Of a DNA stretch of 64,000 bases, positions 26,481 to 35,261 are shown in pieces. This stretch comes from Abyssisolibacter fermentans (GTDB lineage Bacteria > Bacillota > Clostridia > Tissierellales > MCWD3). The notes under the pieces are model-generated. The model did no database searches, had not been told where the DNA came from, and worked only from the letters and a program-made list of their open reading frames with translations. The DNA lies in NCBI RefSeq assembly GCF_001559865.1, contig NZ_LOHE01000038.1:123944-187943 (forward strand), given 5' to 3'. Numbering within the stretch: position 1 is the first letter of the stretch; every line of letters begins with the position of its first letter. A program made the position numbers and the translations under genes.

Positions 26481-26858
26481 TTATCCTCTAAATTCTATCG
26501 ATTCTCCGTCAGGACCCACAAACACTACTCTACGCCAACCTTCTTCTCCTGCCTCTCTTGCTCCAACAGGGTGAGGTTCAGTCTCAACAGGAATACCAGC
26601 ATTTATTAAACGGTTATAATCTTCGTCAAAGCTATCGCTCTCAAGACAGAAATGAAATCCTTTGTCTAATGAACCAGTCGGTATGTGTATCAACTCTAAA
26701 ACGGTATCGCCTAGTTTAAGATAAACTATTTTTTCTACTATTGGTATAGGCACATCATGTCCATAATATTTCTTGAAGCCAAAATGCTCTTCATAAAAAT
26801 TTATAGATTTAGATCTATCCTTAACAATAAATGCTACATGGTCGATGCGTTTAAACAT
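26481..26858 (-). CDS. VOC (glyoxalase/bleomycin-resistance) family protein
   Basis: The 125-residue protein has the two beta-alpha-beta-beta-beta modules of the vicinal oxygen chelate fold: IDHVAFIVKDRSKSINFYEEHFGF, VLELIHIP, then a second module ending VVFVGPDGESIEFRG. Metal ligands His7, a Glu in LELIH and the last Glu are in place, as in lactoylglutathione-lyase-like enzymes. AGGAGGAATAAT precedes the ATG. It stands alone. The substrate is unknown. Confidence 0.85.
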   Translation of the reverse strand: MFKRIDHVAFIVKDRSKSINFYEEHFGFKKYYGHDVPIPIVEKIVYLKLGDTVLELIHIPTGSLDKGFHFCLESDSFDEDYNRLINAGIPVETEPHPVGAREAGEEGWRRVVFVGPDGESIEFRG

Positions 26859-27084
26859 AGATTATTCCTCCTCATAATAGTTTTATTAATTTTTTTACAT
26901 GTATAATTTTATGTCTCCAAAAGAATAATATAGGCACACTTATACCAACTACCTCTACATATTTTCTTATAAATTAGCCGTTTATCATAGATTTGGCATA
27001 TAGTATTCATTTTTTTCAAGACCTCTATTATCTTTTGTATAGTCTTTTTAAATCTGAATTCAATTACAATCTGTTTCATAGTCT

Positions 27085-27210
27085 AAAATTTATTATTTGT
27101 AATTCCACAAACTATAATACATGATAGTAATGAAATAAACACACCCTCAAGAGTATATGTTGAAATTAAACTAGTAATACTGTCATCAATGACAGAACAC
27201 CATAATCCAT
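27085..27210 (-). pseudogene. Possible membrane-transporter 5' remnant
   Basis: GGAAGG precedes ATG and the reading MDYGVLSLMTVLLV, then stop; in a shifted frame the stretch continues LISTYTLEGVFISLLSCIIV. Joined, it looks like the first two helices of an NhaC-like antiporter. Evidence is thin. The rest of 26860-27613 shows no other gene. Confidence 0.3.
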
Positions 27211-27340
27211 AAAATTACCTTCCTACATTAAAAGCTACATTTATTATATAATTCTTTCTTCAATTTTATAATGTTATTATTAGACCAAAAACAATCATAA
27301 CGAAACCTTTTAATATTAATAGTAAATATATTAATAATTA

Positions 27341-27393
27341 AACAACACCCATATGTTACCATATACTAGGTAAAATGTAAGGGTGTTGTTTTA
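27341..27393. terminator. Bidirectional-looking terminator hairpin
   Basis: AACAACACCC and GGGTGTTGTT with an inner ATGTTACC/GGTAAAATGT pairing, followed by TTTT on the plus strand. Confidence 0.6.
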
Positions 27394-27613
27394 AAGATAT
27401 CATTACTAAAAGGTATCAAAATTCAATTTTTATCTATGCTCACCTTGCTTATTAATTACACGATTTAGCTTTTAAATATACTCATATCCCACAAAATACA
27501 GTTTGTAATGTATCTAATGATATTCTTTATTTTCGTTACTTATAGTAAGATTCAGCGCAACTACTTGACCAATGACACTTTATACTGATTTCTCATCAAT
27601 TGTTTTTTTATTT

Positions 27614-27937
27614 TCACTCATTCATCTGCTCTTTGTACTTTTCTCCCCATATCCACATAGAATCAAGTATTGGTTTAAGACTACTTCCTGTTTCTGTTAG
27701 CGAGTATTCAACCCTTGGTGGCACTTCAGCATAGGCTTTTCTCTCAACAAGTCCATCTTCTTCCATAGACCGTAGTTGTTGAGTAAGAACTTTTTGACTA
27801 ATTGGACCTATAGATTTTTTTAATTCTCCAAAACGTTTAGTTCCATCTATAAGGTCTCTTAATATCAGCACCTTCCACTTATCTCCTATAAGTGTGAGAG
27901 TTGTTTCAACTGGACAAAGTGGTAATTCTTTCTTCAC
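27614..27937 (-). CDS. HxlR family transcriptional regulator
   Basis: A 107-residue winged-helix protein with family hallmarks: LCPVETTLTLIGDKWKVLILRDL, KRFGELKKSIGPISQKVLTQQLR, VERKAYAEVPPRVEYSLTETG. The N-terminal cysteine of CPVE is the redox or electrophile sensor in several HxlR proteins. AGGAGGTGA precedes the ATG. It is divergent from a split-barrel flavin-type protein, its most likely target. Confidence 0.93.
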   Translation of the reverse strand: MKKELPLCPVETTLTLIGDKWKVLILRDLIDGTKRFGELKKSIGPISQKVLTQQLRSMEEDGLVERKAYAEVPPRVEYSLTETGSSLKPILDSMWIWGEKYKEQMNE

Positions 27938-28142
27938 AAAATCACCTCCTATTAGTTACCTCTAGGTACTTATAGCACTTTCAAGTGCTTACTTGAACTA
28001 ATATACTATAGCATTTATTATATACTCGTGGCCACTATAAATCAAATTAACCCAAGACAGTTGAATAAAAATTTCATTAATATTTTTAAATATTTCAAAA
28101 TGTATAAAAATAATCTATAACTTTTATAAGGAGATGTTAAAT
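27938..28142. promoter_or_regulatory. Divergent control region between hxlR-type and split-barrel genes
   Basis: TACCTCTAGGTA, CACTTTCAAGTG and AAGTGCTTACTT (27956-27997) are clustered short dyads near the HxlR start, candidate operators. AAGGAGATG lies before the plus-strand start. Confidence 0.5.
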
Positions 28143-28547
28143 ATGAACAAAGTAGTAGAGTTTTTAAGTGATAACCCAGTACAATATTTTGCAACAATTG
28201 GATTAGATGGTAAGCCTAAGGTGCGTCCTTTCCAATTTATGCTTGAGAAAGATGGAAAGTTATATTTCTGTACTAGTAATCAAAAAGATGTTTTTGAACA
28301 ACTTAAAGAGTGTCCATATATTGAAATTACAACTTCAAACCCAGCATTTGCATGGATCAGGTTAAGCGGAAAAGCTGTATTCTCCACTGATATAGAAATT
28401 AAAAAGGCTGTGCTTGAAAGCAGTGAGCTTGTAAAACCAGTATACCAAACACCAGAAAATCCAACCTTTGAAATTTTCTATCTAGAAGATGCACAGGCAG
28501 TTATCGCTGACCTTTCTGGGAATCCTCCTGCAAAATACACTCTATAG
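28143..28547 (+). CDS. Pyridoxamine 5'-phosphate oxidase-like split-barrel protein
   Basis: The protein (134 residues from the ATG at 28143; a longer frame starts at 28134) has the split-barrel pattern FLSDNPVQYFATIGLDGKPKVRPFQFML, then GKLYFCTSNQKDVFEQLKECPYIEI. It probably binds FMN or a related flavin and reduces small molecules. AAGGAG at proper spacing favours the later ATG. It is divergent from the HxlR gene and followed by a strong terminator. Probably part of a redox or detoxification response. Confidence 0.85.
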   Translation: MNKVVEFLSDNPVQYFATIGLDGKPKVRPFQFMLEKDGKLYFCTSNQKDVFEQLKECPYIEITTSNPAFAWIRLSGKAVFSTDIEIKKAVLESSELVKPVYQTPENPTFEIFYLEDAQAVIADLSGNPPAKYTL

Positions 28548-28576
28548 TTATTACTATAGATATGAGAAAATATGTT

Positions 28577-28617
28577 AATAAGTCCTGTATGTCTTCATAC
28601 ATTCAGGACTTATTAAT
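28577..28617 (+). terminator. Terminator after split-barrel gene
   Basis: AATAAGTCCTG and CAGGACTTATT form a strong stem with an inner ATG-CAT pairing. Confidence 0.75.
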
Positions 28618-28650
28618 TTAAGCTTAAGATATTCTTGTTGCATTAATTGC

Positions 28651-28790
28651 AATACAGAAATATGGCTACTTGCATCATGTTATACCTCCTGTCTTGAAAA
28701 GGCTAGCAAGTATGATGACATTAAAACAATTGCATTCTGCTGTATTTCTACTGGTGAATTTAGATTTCCAAAGAATAAAAAATCCCCCAA
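28651..28790 (+). pseudogene. Protein-ADP-ribose hydrolase (macrodomain) remnant
   Basis: A frame without start reads WLLASCYTSCLEKASKYDD then IKTIAFCCISTGEFRFPKNK. This is the characteristic central-to-C-terminal stretch of zinc-type macrodomain ADP-ribose hydrolases (LASCYRSCL...IAFCCISTGEFxFP). Both ends are missing. The gene is inactive. Confidence 0.65.
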
Positions 28791-28870
28791 ACTAAAAATC
28801 TGAGGGAATATACAATCTCATATTAATTTTACATAGAATACTTAAATATCTTGAAATCAACCTATTTCTT

Positions 28871-28944
28871 CTACAGAGTAGAAAAGTGGTATTACCCACC
28901 TCCCCTCATCAAACCGTACATGCCGTTTTCCAGCATACGGCTTT
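28871..28944 (-). ncRNA. Group II intron 3' remnant (domains V and VI)
   Basis: On the minus strand, AAAGCCGTATGC, a GAAA-type loop and GCATGTACGGTTT form the compact 34-nt domain V hairpin with the AGC catalytic triad (28911-28944). It is followed by GAGGGGAGGTGG-GTAAT-ACCAC, which folds as domain VI with a bulged A. Upstream coding sequence for the reverse transcriptase is gone apart from a short frame of uncertain origin. It is a truncated, non-mobile intron end. Confidence 0.7.
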
Positions 28945-29164
28945 CCGATACCAACTTTTTTCTTTATATTGCTTTAGTATTTCTGTTAATTTTTGTCTAT
29001 TTTCCTTATCTTCAAATATGCCTGCCGATTTATTCTTCTTACTATTTTGATATATCCCTGTTTTCTATTAATTAAATAACGTTAATACTTATTCCCATTT
29101 TCACCCAAAAGAACCGTCGCCAGTGGGTGCACAGATTTTTATTTGTACATTTCACAATCACCTA

Positions 29165-29722
29165 TTACAATATCTGTATTTCTGTATCCAACTTTTTTTC
29201 TCTCAGTTGATTTAATAAATTATTTATTTCGCCCCTACTTCTAAGGGTTAAAAATGATTTGTGTAAATATTTTTCGTGCAACTCCATTATAGTACGTTTT
29301 CTTGTTTTATTAAATGTCCATAGTCCTTTTAAGAACTTAAAAAATTCCAAATCAAATCTTTCTTCAAGATGTTGAGGCATATCTGACCTCTTTTTTCCAT
29401 ACCTTCTTAATACACCAAGCAAACATACTAACCGATTTATATCTAGAAATATGATTAAATCTGCCGATTTAAATCGCAATTCCATTGTTCCTGTATGATT
29501 ACCATCAATAATCCATTTTTCCTTTGATATAAGTTCATTTTGCTTCATTATCCATTTCTCTTTCGTTGGTTGCTCCCAATTAGGACCCCAAAATTCAACA
29601 TCTAGATGAACAATTGGCAACCCTGTTATAGCAGACAATTCTTTAGCCAGAAAACTTTTCCCACTTCCATTATTGCCAATAATAATAATGCGACTATATC
29701 CAAATTTATTCAAAATAATCAC
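29165..29722 (-). CDS. P-loop nucleoside-kinase-like protein (FlaR/topology-modulation type)
   Basis: A 185-residue protein with a Walker A GNNGSGKSFLAKEL at ~17-30, then LPIVHLDVEFWGPNWEQP, EKWIIDGNHTG and ADLIIFLDINRLVCLLGVLRRYGK, the layout of the adenylate-kinase-like group often annotated as DNA topology modulation protein. AAGGGGGTG precedes the start. It is isolated, with repeats on both sides. The real substrate of this family is poorly known. Confidence 0.8.
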   Translation of the reverse strand: MIILNKFGYSRIIIIGNNGSGKSFLAKELSAITGLPIVHLDVEFWGPNWEQPTKEKWIMKQNELISKEKWIIDGNHTGTMELRFKSADLIIFLDINRLVCLLGVLRRYGKKRSDMPQHLEERFDLEFFKFLKGLWTFNKTRKRTIMELHEKYLHKSFLTLRSRGEINNLLNQLREKKLDTEIQIL

Positions 29723-29830
29723 CCCCTTGCATTATATTTTTTGTAATATTGGAACATATTTACATGCAAAATTATCTAATATGTATCCTAAATGAAATTA
29801 GCTAGATTTTCAAATGAAAGGAGGATAGTT

Positions 29831-29953
29831 ATGAAAAAACTTAAAAAAAATTTAAAATTACAAGCTACTTTAAGTGTTTTTGCTAATTGTATTTGCTCCT
29901 GTAGTGAATACAATATGGACTTTAGAGTCGTCCGATATTACATTTACGACTAA
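29831..29953 (+). CDS. Small secreted-peptide-like ORF, possibly frameshifted
   Basis: A strong AAAGGAGG site precedes ATG and MKKLKKNLKLQATLS. In the open frame this continues VFANCICSCSEYNMDF to a 40-codon ORF. In the +1 frame it continues VFLLIVFAPVVNTIW then TLESSDITFTTNHEG and stop, making a typical signal-peptide protein of about 45 residues. I think the second reading was the original gene and that one indel broke it; the CxCxC reading could alternatively be a RiPP-like precursor. Family not recognised. Confidence 0.45.
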   Translation: MKKLKKNLKLQATLSVFANCICSCSEYNMDFRVVRYYIYD

Positions 29954-30170
29954 TCATGAAGGATAACTCAATAATCTTACAAACATATTAGTATTATTGC
30001 TTATTAATTACCCCTATATTATTATTTGAAATATGGGGGTAATTAGATTGATGGAATATTAACCTAGTTGACATTTTAGACTTGTTTAACAAATTCAGTT
30101 GACGCTCCGTATGCAAGGAGACAGTTCATACATTTGTTATACTTTATTACCTCATTAACTGTAACCTCTG

Positions 30171-30462
30171 TTATTCTTGCAGTTTATCCCAATTAATTCT
30201 TACTTGTTTTTTAGATATTTCAATATTTTAGCTTATAATTCTATCGATATGTTTTTAATTTTTATTCTATTTATCTTTTCCTTGTATTTCACCTTTACTA
30301 TTTTTCATAATTAACTTTTCTTACTATGGAACTGTTCCTTTAGACTCAACTTAATATACTGAAAGTTTTATGGGCTATTTTTTACAACAACTTAACACCT
30401 CCATCCTTATTGTTGTTAATATTGTTATTTTATTCAAACAAATGAACCGTCCCTTTGCTTGC
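30171..30462. repeat. Dispersed repeat family 1, copy C
   Basis: About 292 bp matching 7495-7780 from TTATTCTTGCAGTTTATC to GAACCGTCCCTTTG. Like copy B it carries two GAACYGTYCC motifs. The flanking 29954-30170 holds GGAGACAGTTC (30117) but no gene. Confidence 0.75.
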
Positions 30463-30570
30463 TACATTTTAGCTTTTACAAATTATATTTTAAATATAAA
30501 TTACAGTTTAGAATTTTATTTTATCTAGAGCCTCTTTCTTTTTCTTAAAATAATCTATTCTAGTAATCAT

Positions 30571-30960
30571 TTATTGTTCTTTTAATTTATATAATTCCTT
30601 AATATGTTTATAAATTTCTTTATTGTATCTACGATCATAACATCCGTTACTATTATAAGCTTTTTTGTCAATTAAAACCTTAAATTCTTTATTTTCTATT
30701 TGATTATTAACTGATATTGTTGTACTAACTTCTGCATTTTCCAATGCCATAGGTAAAAAAATCAATTTTAAAATATTTAATAGTTGTTTATAATTTTCAC
30801 CCCACATAATTTTTTTTATTTCTTTACATGGTTCTAAAAAAGATTTTAACATCAGAAACATCACAAGAATGAAAATTAAAAAAGAATATATTATACTTAT
30901 GTTAATTTTGATTAACAAATAATAATTATACAATCTTTGAAAATCTTTTATTTCTCCCAT
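30571..30960 (-). CDS. Small membrane protein, probably 5'-damaged
   Basis: The 129-residue frame has one strong hydrophobic segment (IIYSFLIFILVMFLML) and a charged tail ending YNKEIYKHIKELYKLK. The frame stays open upstream through AIGVIFICAIINNIVYV with no start codon. In the neighbouring frame GTG-ACAAGGAAATCAAAA reads MTRKSKF, very like the MTRK start of the permease at 33022-34041. A frameshift near 31010 may have broken an N-terminal helix. It follows the ABC ATPase gene and probably belongs to the same operon. Function unknown. Confidence 0.5.
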   Translation of the reverse strand: MGEIKDFQRLYNYYLLIKINISIIYSFLIFILVMFLMLKSFLEPCKEIKKIMWGENYKQLLNILKLIFLPMALENAEVSTTISVNNQIENKEFKVLIDKKAYNSNGCYDRRYNKEIYKHIKELYKLKEQ

Positions 30961-31055
30961 AAATCCAACATATACAATATTGTTTATAATTGCACATATA
31001 AAAATAACACCAATAGCTAAATTTTGATTTCCTTGTCACAACTTTTATGAAAATT

Positions 31056-31715
31056 TTATTTTATATTGTTTCCATTATTAATATGTATTTTTCTATCACA
31101 AATTTGGGCAACTGTGTTATCATGAGTAGCTATTATTATAGTAATACCTTTTTTGTTTAATTTTTTTAATATATCTAGTACTTCGTATTTATTATCATTA
31201 TCTAAAGAATTTGTCGGTTCATCTGCTAAAATAACATTTGGATTTGAAATAACTGCTCGAGCAATTGCTACTCGTTGGCATTCTCCACCTGAAAGCATGT
31301 GAGGATACATTTCAAGTTTACTAGAAATTCCAAACGTGTCAGCAACAGCTAATACTTTTTCTTTAATTTCTTTTTTTTCTATATCTTTGTATTTTAATGG
31401 TAATGCTATATTGTATAAAATATTTCTATTCTTAATTAATGCAAAATGTTGGAGAATAAATCCTACATTATCACTTCTGAATTTTGCCATTGACGATTCG
31501 TCACCCAATACTGGTTCATTGTTAAATAAATATTCTCCACTGCTTTGCTTTAATATACCGCCTACTATATTCAATAGTGTTGTTTTACCTGAACCACTTG
31601 GTCCCATAATTGCAACCATTTCATTCTTATCTATCTTTAAGCTAACACTATCCAGTGCTTTTATTTCGGATTTTTTATACTTAAATTTTTTACTAATATT
31701 AATTAATTCGATCAT
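31056..31715 (-). CDS. ABC transporter ATP-binding protein (MacB/lactococcin-972 group)
   Basis: A 219-residue ATPase with Walker A GPSGSGKTT, Q-loop FILQHFALI, signature LSGGECQRV, Walker B VILADEPTNSLD and switch ATHDNTVA. Length and layout match the short ATPases that serve FtsX/MacB-type permeases, including bacteriocin-linked exporters. It is encoded directly downstream of two FtsX-like permease genes (19-bp gap) and would energise them. GGAGAATAC precedes the ATG. Confidence 0.9.
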   Translation of the reverse strand: MIELINISKKFKYKKSEIKALDSVSLKIDKNEMVAIMGPSGSGKTTLLNIVGGILKQSSGEYLFNNEPVLGDESSMAKFRSDNVGFILQHFALIKNRNILYNIALPLKYKDIEKKEIKEKVLAVADTFGISSKLEMYPHMLSGGECQRVAIARAVISNPNVILADEPTNSLDNDNKYEVLDILKKLNKKGITIIIATHDNTVAQICDRKIHINNGNNIK

Positions 31716-31733
31716 ATGTATTCTCCTTTATTG

Positions 31734-33017
31734 TTAATCTTCTTTTTGGATAGAAGCATAAATATTACTTTTGTTGAAATAAATATTTAACGCTATACAT
31801 ATTCCAAGCATTATAATTGTTGATAATACTACAGTTTGACTTATTGCCTGTTCAAGTAATGCACCCTCAGATAAATAAATACTATCTTGTCCAAGTAAAA
31901 TTCTATTGATAAAGGAAGATAATCCAAGTGATAATATAAATTGAATAAATATTTCAAAATATATTCTTAGTTTTAGCCTAAGAAAACTACAACCACAGAT
32001 TAAGTGAATTGCATACACCTTTTTATTTCTATTGAAATTCCATACATATATGTAAGTGAAAATAACTGATAATATCAAAAATAGAAAAATAGATACAATC
32101 AAAAATACTCCTTTGCTTGAATGCATTGTATTTGAAATATTATTAATGTACGGACCAACAAATCCTTCGTTTAAAACATATTTTAGACCTAGCTTATTGC
32201 TAATTTCATCTACTTTATATTTATAAGCATAATAATCTTCCCCATCGCTTATCTTTATATATCCCCAGTTTTTCAATGAATATAGTATTTTTTGAAACTT
32301 TTCATCTGCCTCATTTTCTGGTTCAAAATGTAACTCCAATGAAGGGATTACTATATATCTATCCAGAAAATGAATCTTGTTATTAATCCCTATGGAGGTA
32401 TCTTTTTTTAAAAAGCCAATAACCTTTGCGGATATATCTTTCGATAAATAATTAAATTTTATTGTTTCACCTATATTAATTAACTCTGAATATTCATGGC
32501 CTAATATAGCCGGAATTATTTTGTTATTAAATATAAAGCCGTTATTTTCAAATCCTTTTCCACTAGCAACCTGATTTTGCAATGAAAAAAAGTCGTAAGC
32601 GTTTTTACCTATCTGCACAGATTGCAAAGAGATACCAATATGATCGTTTACTCCAAAAGAAATACTTCCATAATCTTCTCGAAATTCATCTTTATAACTA
32701 AAATTATCCTTTAACAGTAATGGCTGTGTATCGAATTCTAAAAAATTAAACTCTTCATTTACAATGTGGGAAAACTCCTTCATTAGTTCCAATGAATTTT
32801 TTTGGGAAAAGAATTCTGATAATTTTTTTTGATTCTTTTGATCGTATACATCGGTTACTCGCAAATATATCGATTCAACATTTTTATTATCAAAATCTAT
32901 TATTTTATGTACTGCCTTATTATAGTTTTTATTAGAAAACATGAATATTGTTGTGGCAATAGTCAAGACACAAAAACATACTACTATGTATATATAATTG
33001 TTTTTTTTATATTTCAT
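31734..33017 (-). CDS. FtsX/MacB-like ABC permease 2
   Basis: The 427-residue protein has one N-terminal membrane helix (YIYIVVCFCVLTIATTIFMF), a ~270-residue extracytoplasmic domain with FEFDTQPLL, a NxIIPAILG-like stretch and VIGFLKKD, and then three helices at the C-terminus (GVFLIVSIFLFLILSVIF and others), the one-plus-three FtsX/MacB topology. It starts 5 bp after the previous permease stop, so the two halves are probably a heteromeric exporter or signal transducer. Substrate unknown. Confidence 0.75.
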   Translation of the reverse strand: MKYKKNNYIYIVVCFCVLTIATTIFMFSNKNYNKAVHKIIDFDNKNVESIYLRVTDVYDQKNQKKLSEFFSQKNSLELMKEFSHIVNEEFNFLEFDTQPLLLKDNFSYKDEFREDYGSISFGVNDHIGISLQSVQIGKNAYDFFSLQNQVASGKGFENNGFIFNNKIIPAILGHEYSELINIGETIKFNYLSKDISAKVIGFLKKDTSIGINNKIHFLDRYIVIPSLELHFEPENEADEKFQKILYSLKNWGYIKISDGEDYYAYKYKVDEISNKLGLKYVLNEGFVGPYINNISNTMHSSKGVFLIVSIFLFLILSVIFTYIYVWNFNRNKKVYAIHLICGCSFLRLKLRIYFEIFIQFILSLGLSSFINRILLGQDSIYLSEGALLEQAISQTVVLSTIIMLGICIALNIYFNKSNIYASIQKED

Positions 33018-33021
33018 ATAT

Positions 33022-34041
33022 CTACTTCACTCCATTTTTATAAAATAAATTATTTGATACAAGCATGCACACATATATTGCTAAGCAAATAGTAGTTAAT
33101 ATAATTAATGAAAATATAATTAATGAATGAAAATAAAAACCTATGTGAATATTTTGTAAAAAGATATAGTAAATAATTGCGTATATTGTTACTACAAAAG
33201 CAGTATTTATCACAGTTATAAAAATAACACTCCTAAGCAAATCAAACAAAATGCTTTTAAAACTTATGCCTATTATTCTTTTAACCTTAATTTCCTCACT
33301 ATAATAACGTAAGGTAAACATTAAAAGTGTAATCGTAAGTATACTAGCAAAAATAGTTACTAAAATATTTAATATATGTCTATCGACATCATTAAATATA
33401 TACCTTTCTATGAAGTTATCATTTTCTCTTATTATATCAACATCATATTCTTTTTTTAGGCTATTGACAGCAGTAACTATACTCGAACTTTTTGCGCTAT
33501 CTATAATAAATCCACGTAATTTAACATCAAATGAATCTAAATTAACAAAAGCAGTATTATCAAGCATATTACTAATATTTGAGGATATATATCCAATGAC
33601 TTCATAATAATTGTCATAAAATACAAAATATTTTTTGCCATTATTATCCTTAAAGCAATTGTCTGGATTTAAAACATTTTTACCTACAACAGCTTTGAAT
33701 TCTTTCTTGAAAAAATCATCTTTATTGAAAAACGTTCCTTCTATAAATGAATTTGTTTTACTATCTAAAAAGGAATTTCCACAAATCCCCCATACTCGTA
33801 AATCAGGATAATTATAAAGTTCCGATAAAATAGCTATATCAGGATAACGGTTAATTAACTTATGCAAAGGTGGTGTTACATTTCCTTCTTTAAATAAAAC
33901 CGTAACAGATTTGTCTGATATCAACGAATTAGCTGTTATTATTTGTAAGTTAATAAAATCAGTGTAACTAATATATGATATTAATAATGATTCCAATAAT
34001 ATAATTATTATAGAAAAACCCATAACTAATTTTCTCGTCAT
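33022..34041 (-). CDS. FtsX/MacB-like ABC permease 1
   Basis: A 339-residue protein with an N-terminal helix (KLVMGFSIIIILLESLLISYI), an extracytoplasmic domain (~30-225) and three C-terminal helices (HILNILVTIFASILTITLLMF, VIFITVINTAFVVTIYAIIYY, LIIFSLIILTTICLAIYV). It is first of the transporter operon, with the small lactococcin-972-like ORF upstream. In lactococcin-972-type loci an integral membrane protein and an ATPase provide immunity and export, so that role is plausible here, but the permeases are split compared with the classical long immunity protein. Confidence 0.72.
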   Translation of the reverse strand: MTRKLVMGFSIIIILLESLLISYISYTDFINLQIITANSLISDKSVTVLFKEGNVTPPLHKLINRYPDIAILSELYNYPDLRVWGICGNSFLDSKTNSFIEGTFFNKDDFFKKEFKAVVGKNVLNPDNCFKDNNGKKYFVFYDNYYEVIGYISSNISNMLDNTAFVNLDSFDVKLRGFIIDSAKSSSIVTAVNSLKKEYDVDIIRENDNFIERYIFNDVDRHILNILVTIFASILTITLLMFTLRYYSEEIKVKRIIGISFKSILFDLLRSVIFITVINTAFVVTIYAIIYYIFLQNIHIGFYFHSLIIFSLIILTTICLAIYVCMLVSNNLFYKNGVK

Positions 34042-34160
34042 ACACCCTCATACATCCTTTTTTTATAATAGATATCGTATCATCACCACTTTTTGGAATA
34101 AATGATACGATATCCTGTTTATTACATATCAAATTTTACTTCTGTTATATCTATTATCTA

Positions 34161-34349
34161 CTAAAAGCCATAAAAAAGTCTATATGAACTTAAAGCACCT
34201 TGTCCAACATTTCCAGTTGATACTTCAACTCTTCCATATCCCCATTTCACTAAAAAAAAACGTCTCAGTGGATGTTTCCCATAAATAAGAAGACTGCCCA
34301 AGTTCATACCATCATCAACCTCTTTATACCTCTCTTTAAATGTTACCAT
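34161..34349 (-). CDS. Lactococcin-972-like small ORF, leader missing
   Basis: The 62-residue frame reads DDGMNLGSLLIYGKHPLRRF then VKWGYGRVEVSTGNVGQG and ends SSYRLFYGF. The spacing of GG/DG, YG, a His-Pro-Arg-Arg block, GYG, a Gly-rich stretch and final YGF recalls the beta-rich lactococcin 972 core, and the next genes encode the right transporter type. But there is no signal peptide, the usual Trp is lost, and a run of nine T (on the minus strand) lies in the middle, so it may be a decayed precursor. Ribosome binding site spacing is poor (AGGAG 16 nt upstream). Confidence 0.4.
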   Translation of the reverse strand: MVTFKERYKEVDDGMNLGSLLIYGKHPLRRFFLVKWGYGRVEVSTGNVGQGALSSYRLFYGF

Positions 34350-34455
34350 ATTTTTTTGATTTCACTTCTCCTGCCATAGTTTACTATCTTTGTGGGCTAA
34401 TCATTGTATATATGTTTTGAAATTTAGTAAGCATACTTAATATTTTTTAATGAGA

Positions 34456-35238
34456 CTAATTAAAGTTTACATGTATAATTCTATGATTGCATATAAATCC
34501 AGATTTTTGTAAAGTATTCTTAGATGCTATATTTTTAATATCACAACATGCTAAAGGCTTTAAATTATTATTATAACAATGTTTTTTTAACTTTGTAATA
34601 ATGTAAGTTCCCATTCCTTTACGTCTATATTCTTCTGCTACAACAACTCCTATATCTGCATAATGTATATTTGAAGCCATTATTCTAAACTCACCTATGC
34701 CTAGCAAAGTATCATCATCATATAGCACAAATAATTGATTATTGTTAATTAAACCCTCATAATAACCTTCAAATGCAACATCACATTTGGTTTTTATAGT
34801 ATTTATATCACTTTTTAATGCTAATCTAAAAGACAAGTTTCTAAACTCAAGCGATTCAGTATTTACATTTTGATTATCAGTAAAGAGATACGTATCTGAA
34901 TGTACACTTTTTTGATAATCAAGACACACTGATAAGAAATCTGGTTCTTTTGTGGAAACATATGCAGTTTTTACAATGTTATTCTCAATGAAATATTTCA
35001 AAATATCCGATGCATATATATAATGCTCTGTTGAAAGATAAAACTGCACTAGAGTTTTATCTTTATCTACAGAGAAATGACCTACTATTGTATCATTGCG
35101 AATAATTTCATAACATTCTGAATTATCAATAACTACAGTTTCCCAATATCCATCAATAGGTTCTACCAAAGTCTTAATATACTCTTTTCTTAAGTTATTT
35201 CTTTTTTCTGATGATATTATTTTATTTATTTTAATCAT
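34456..35238 (-). CDS. GNAT family N-acetyltransferase, two-domain
   Basis: The 260-residue protein has a degenerate N-terminal GNAT-like half and a canonical C-terminal domain with IGVVVAEEYRRKGMGTYIITKL (acetyl-CoA pyrophosphate loop RRKGMG at ~208-213) and the Asn-Thr helix ASKNTLQKSGF. GGGGGG precedes the ATG. It is monocistronic. A perfect 17-bp inverted repeat lies 24 bp upstream. The substrate is unknown. Confidence 0.85.
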   Translation of the reverse strand: MIKINKIISSEKRNNLRKEYIKTLVEPIDGYWETVVIDNSECYEIIRNDTIVGHFSVDKDKTLVQFYLSTEHYIYASDILKYFIENNIVKTAYVSTKEPDFLSVCLDYQKSVHSDTYLFTDNQNVNTESLEFRNLSFRLALKSDINTIKTKCDVAFEGYYEGLINNNQLFVLYDDDTLLGIGEFRIMASNIHYADIGVVVAEEYRRKGMGTYIITKLKKHCYNNNLKPLACCDIKNIASKNTLQKSGFICNHRIIHVNFN

Positions 35239-35261
35239 ACAATTCCCCCCTCATATATCTT

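Noticed and set aside
29831..29953. CxCxC RiPP precursor
   Set aside because: The alternative frame gives a much more natural signal-peptide continuation, and no radical SAM or other maturase gene is nearby.
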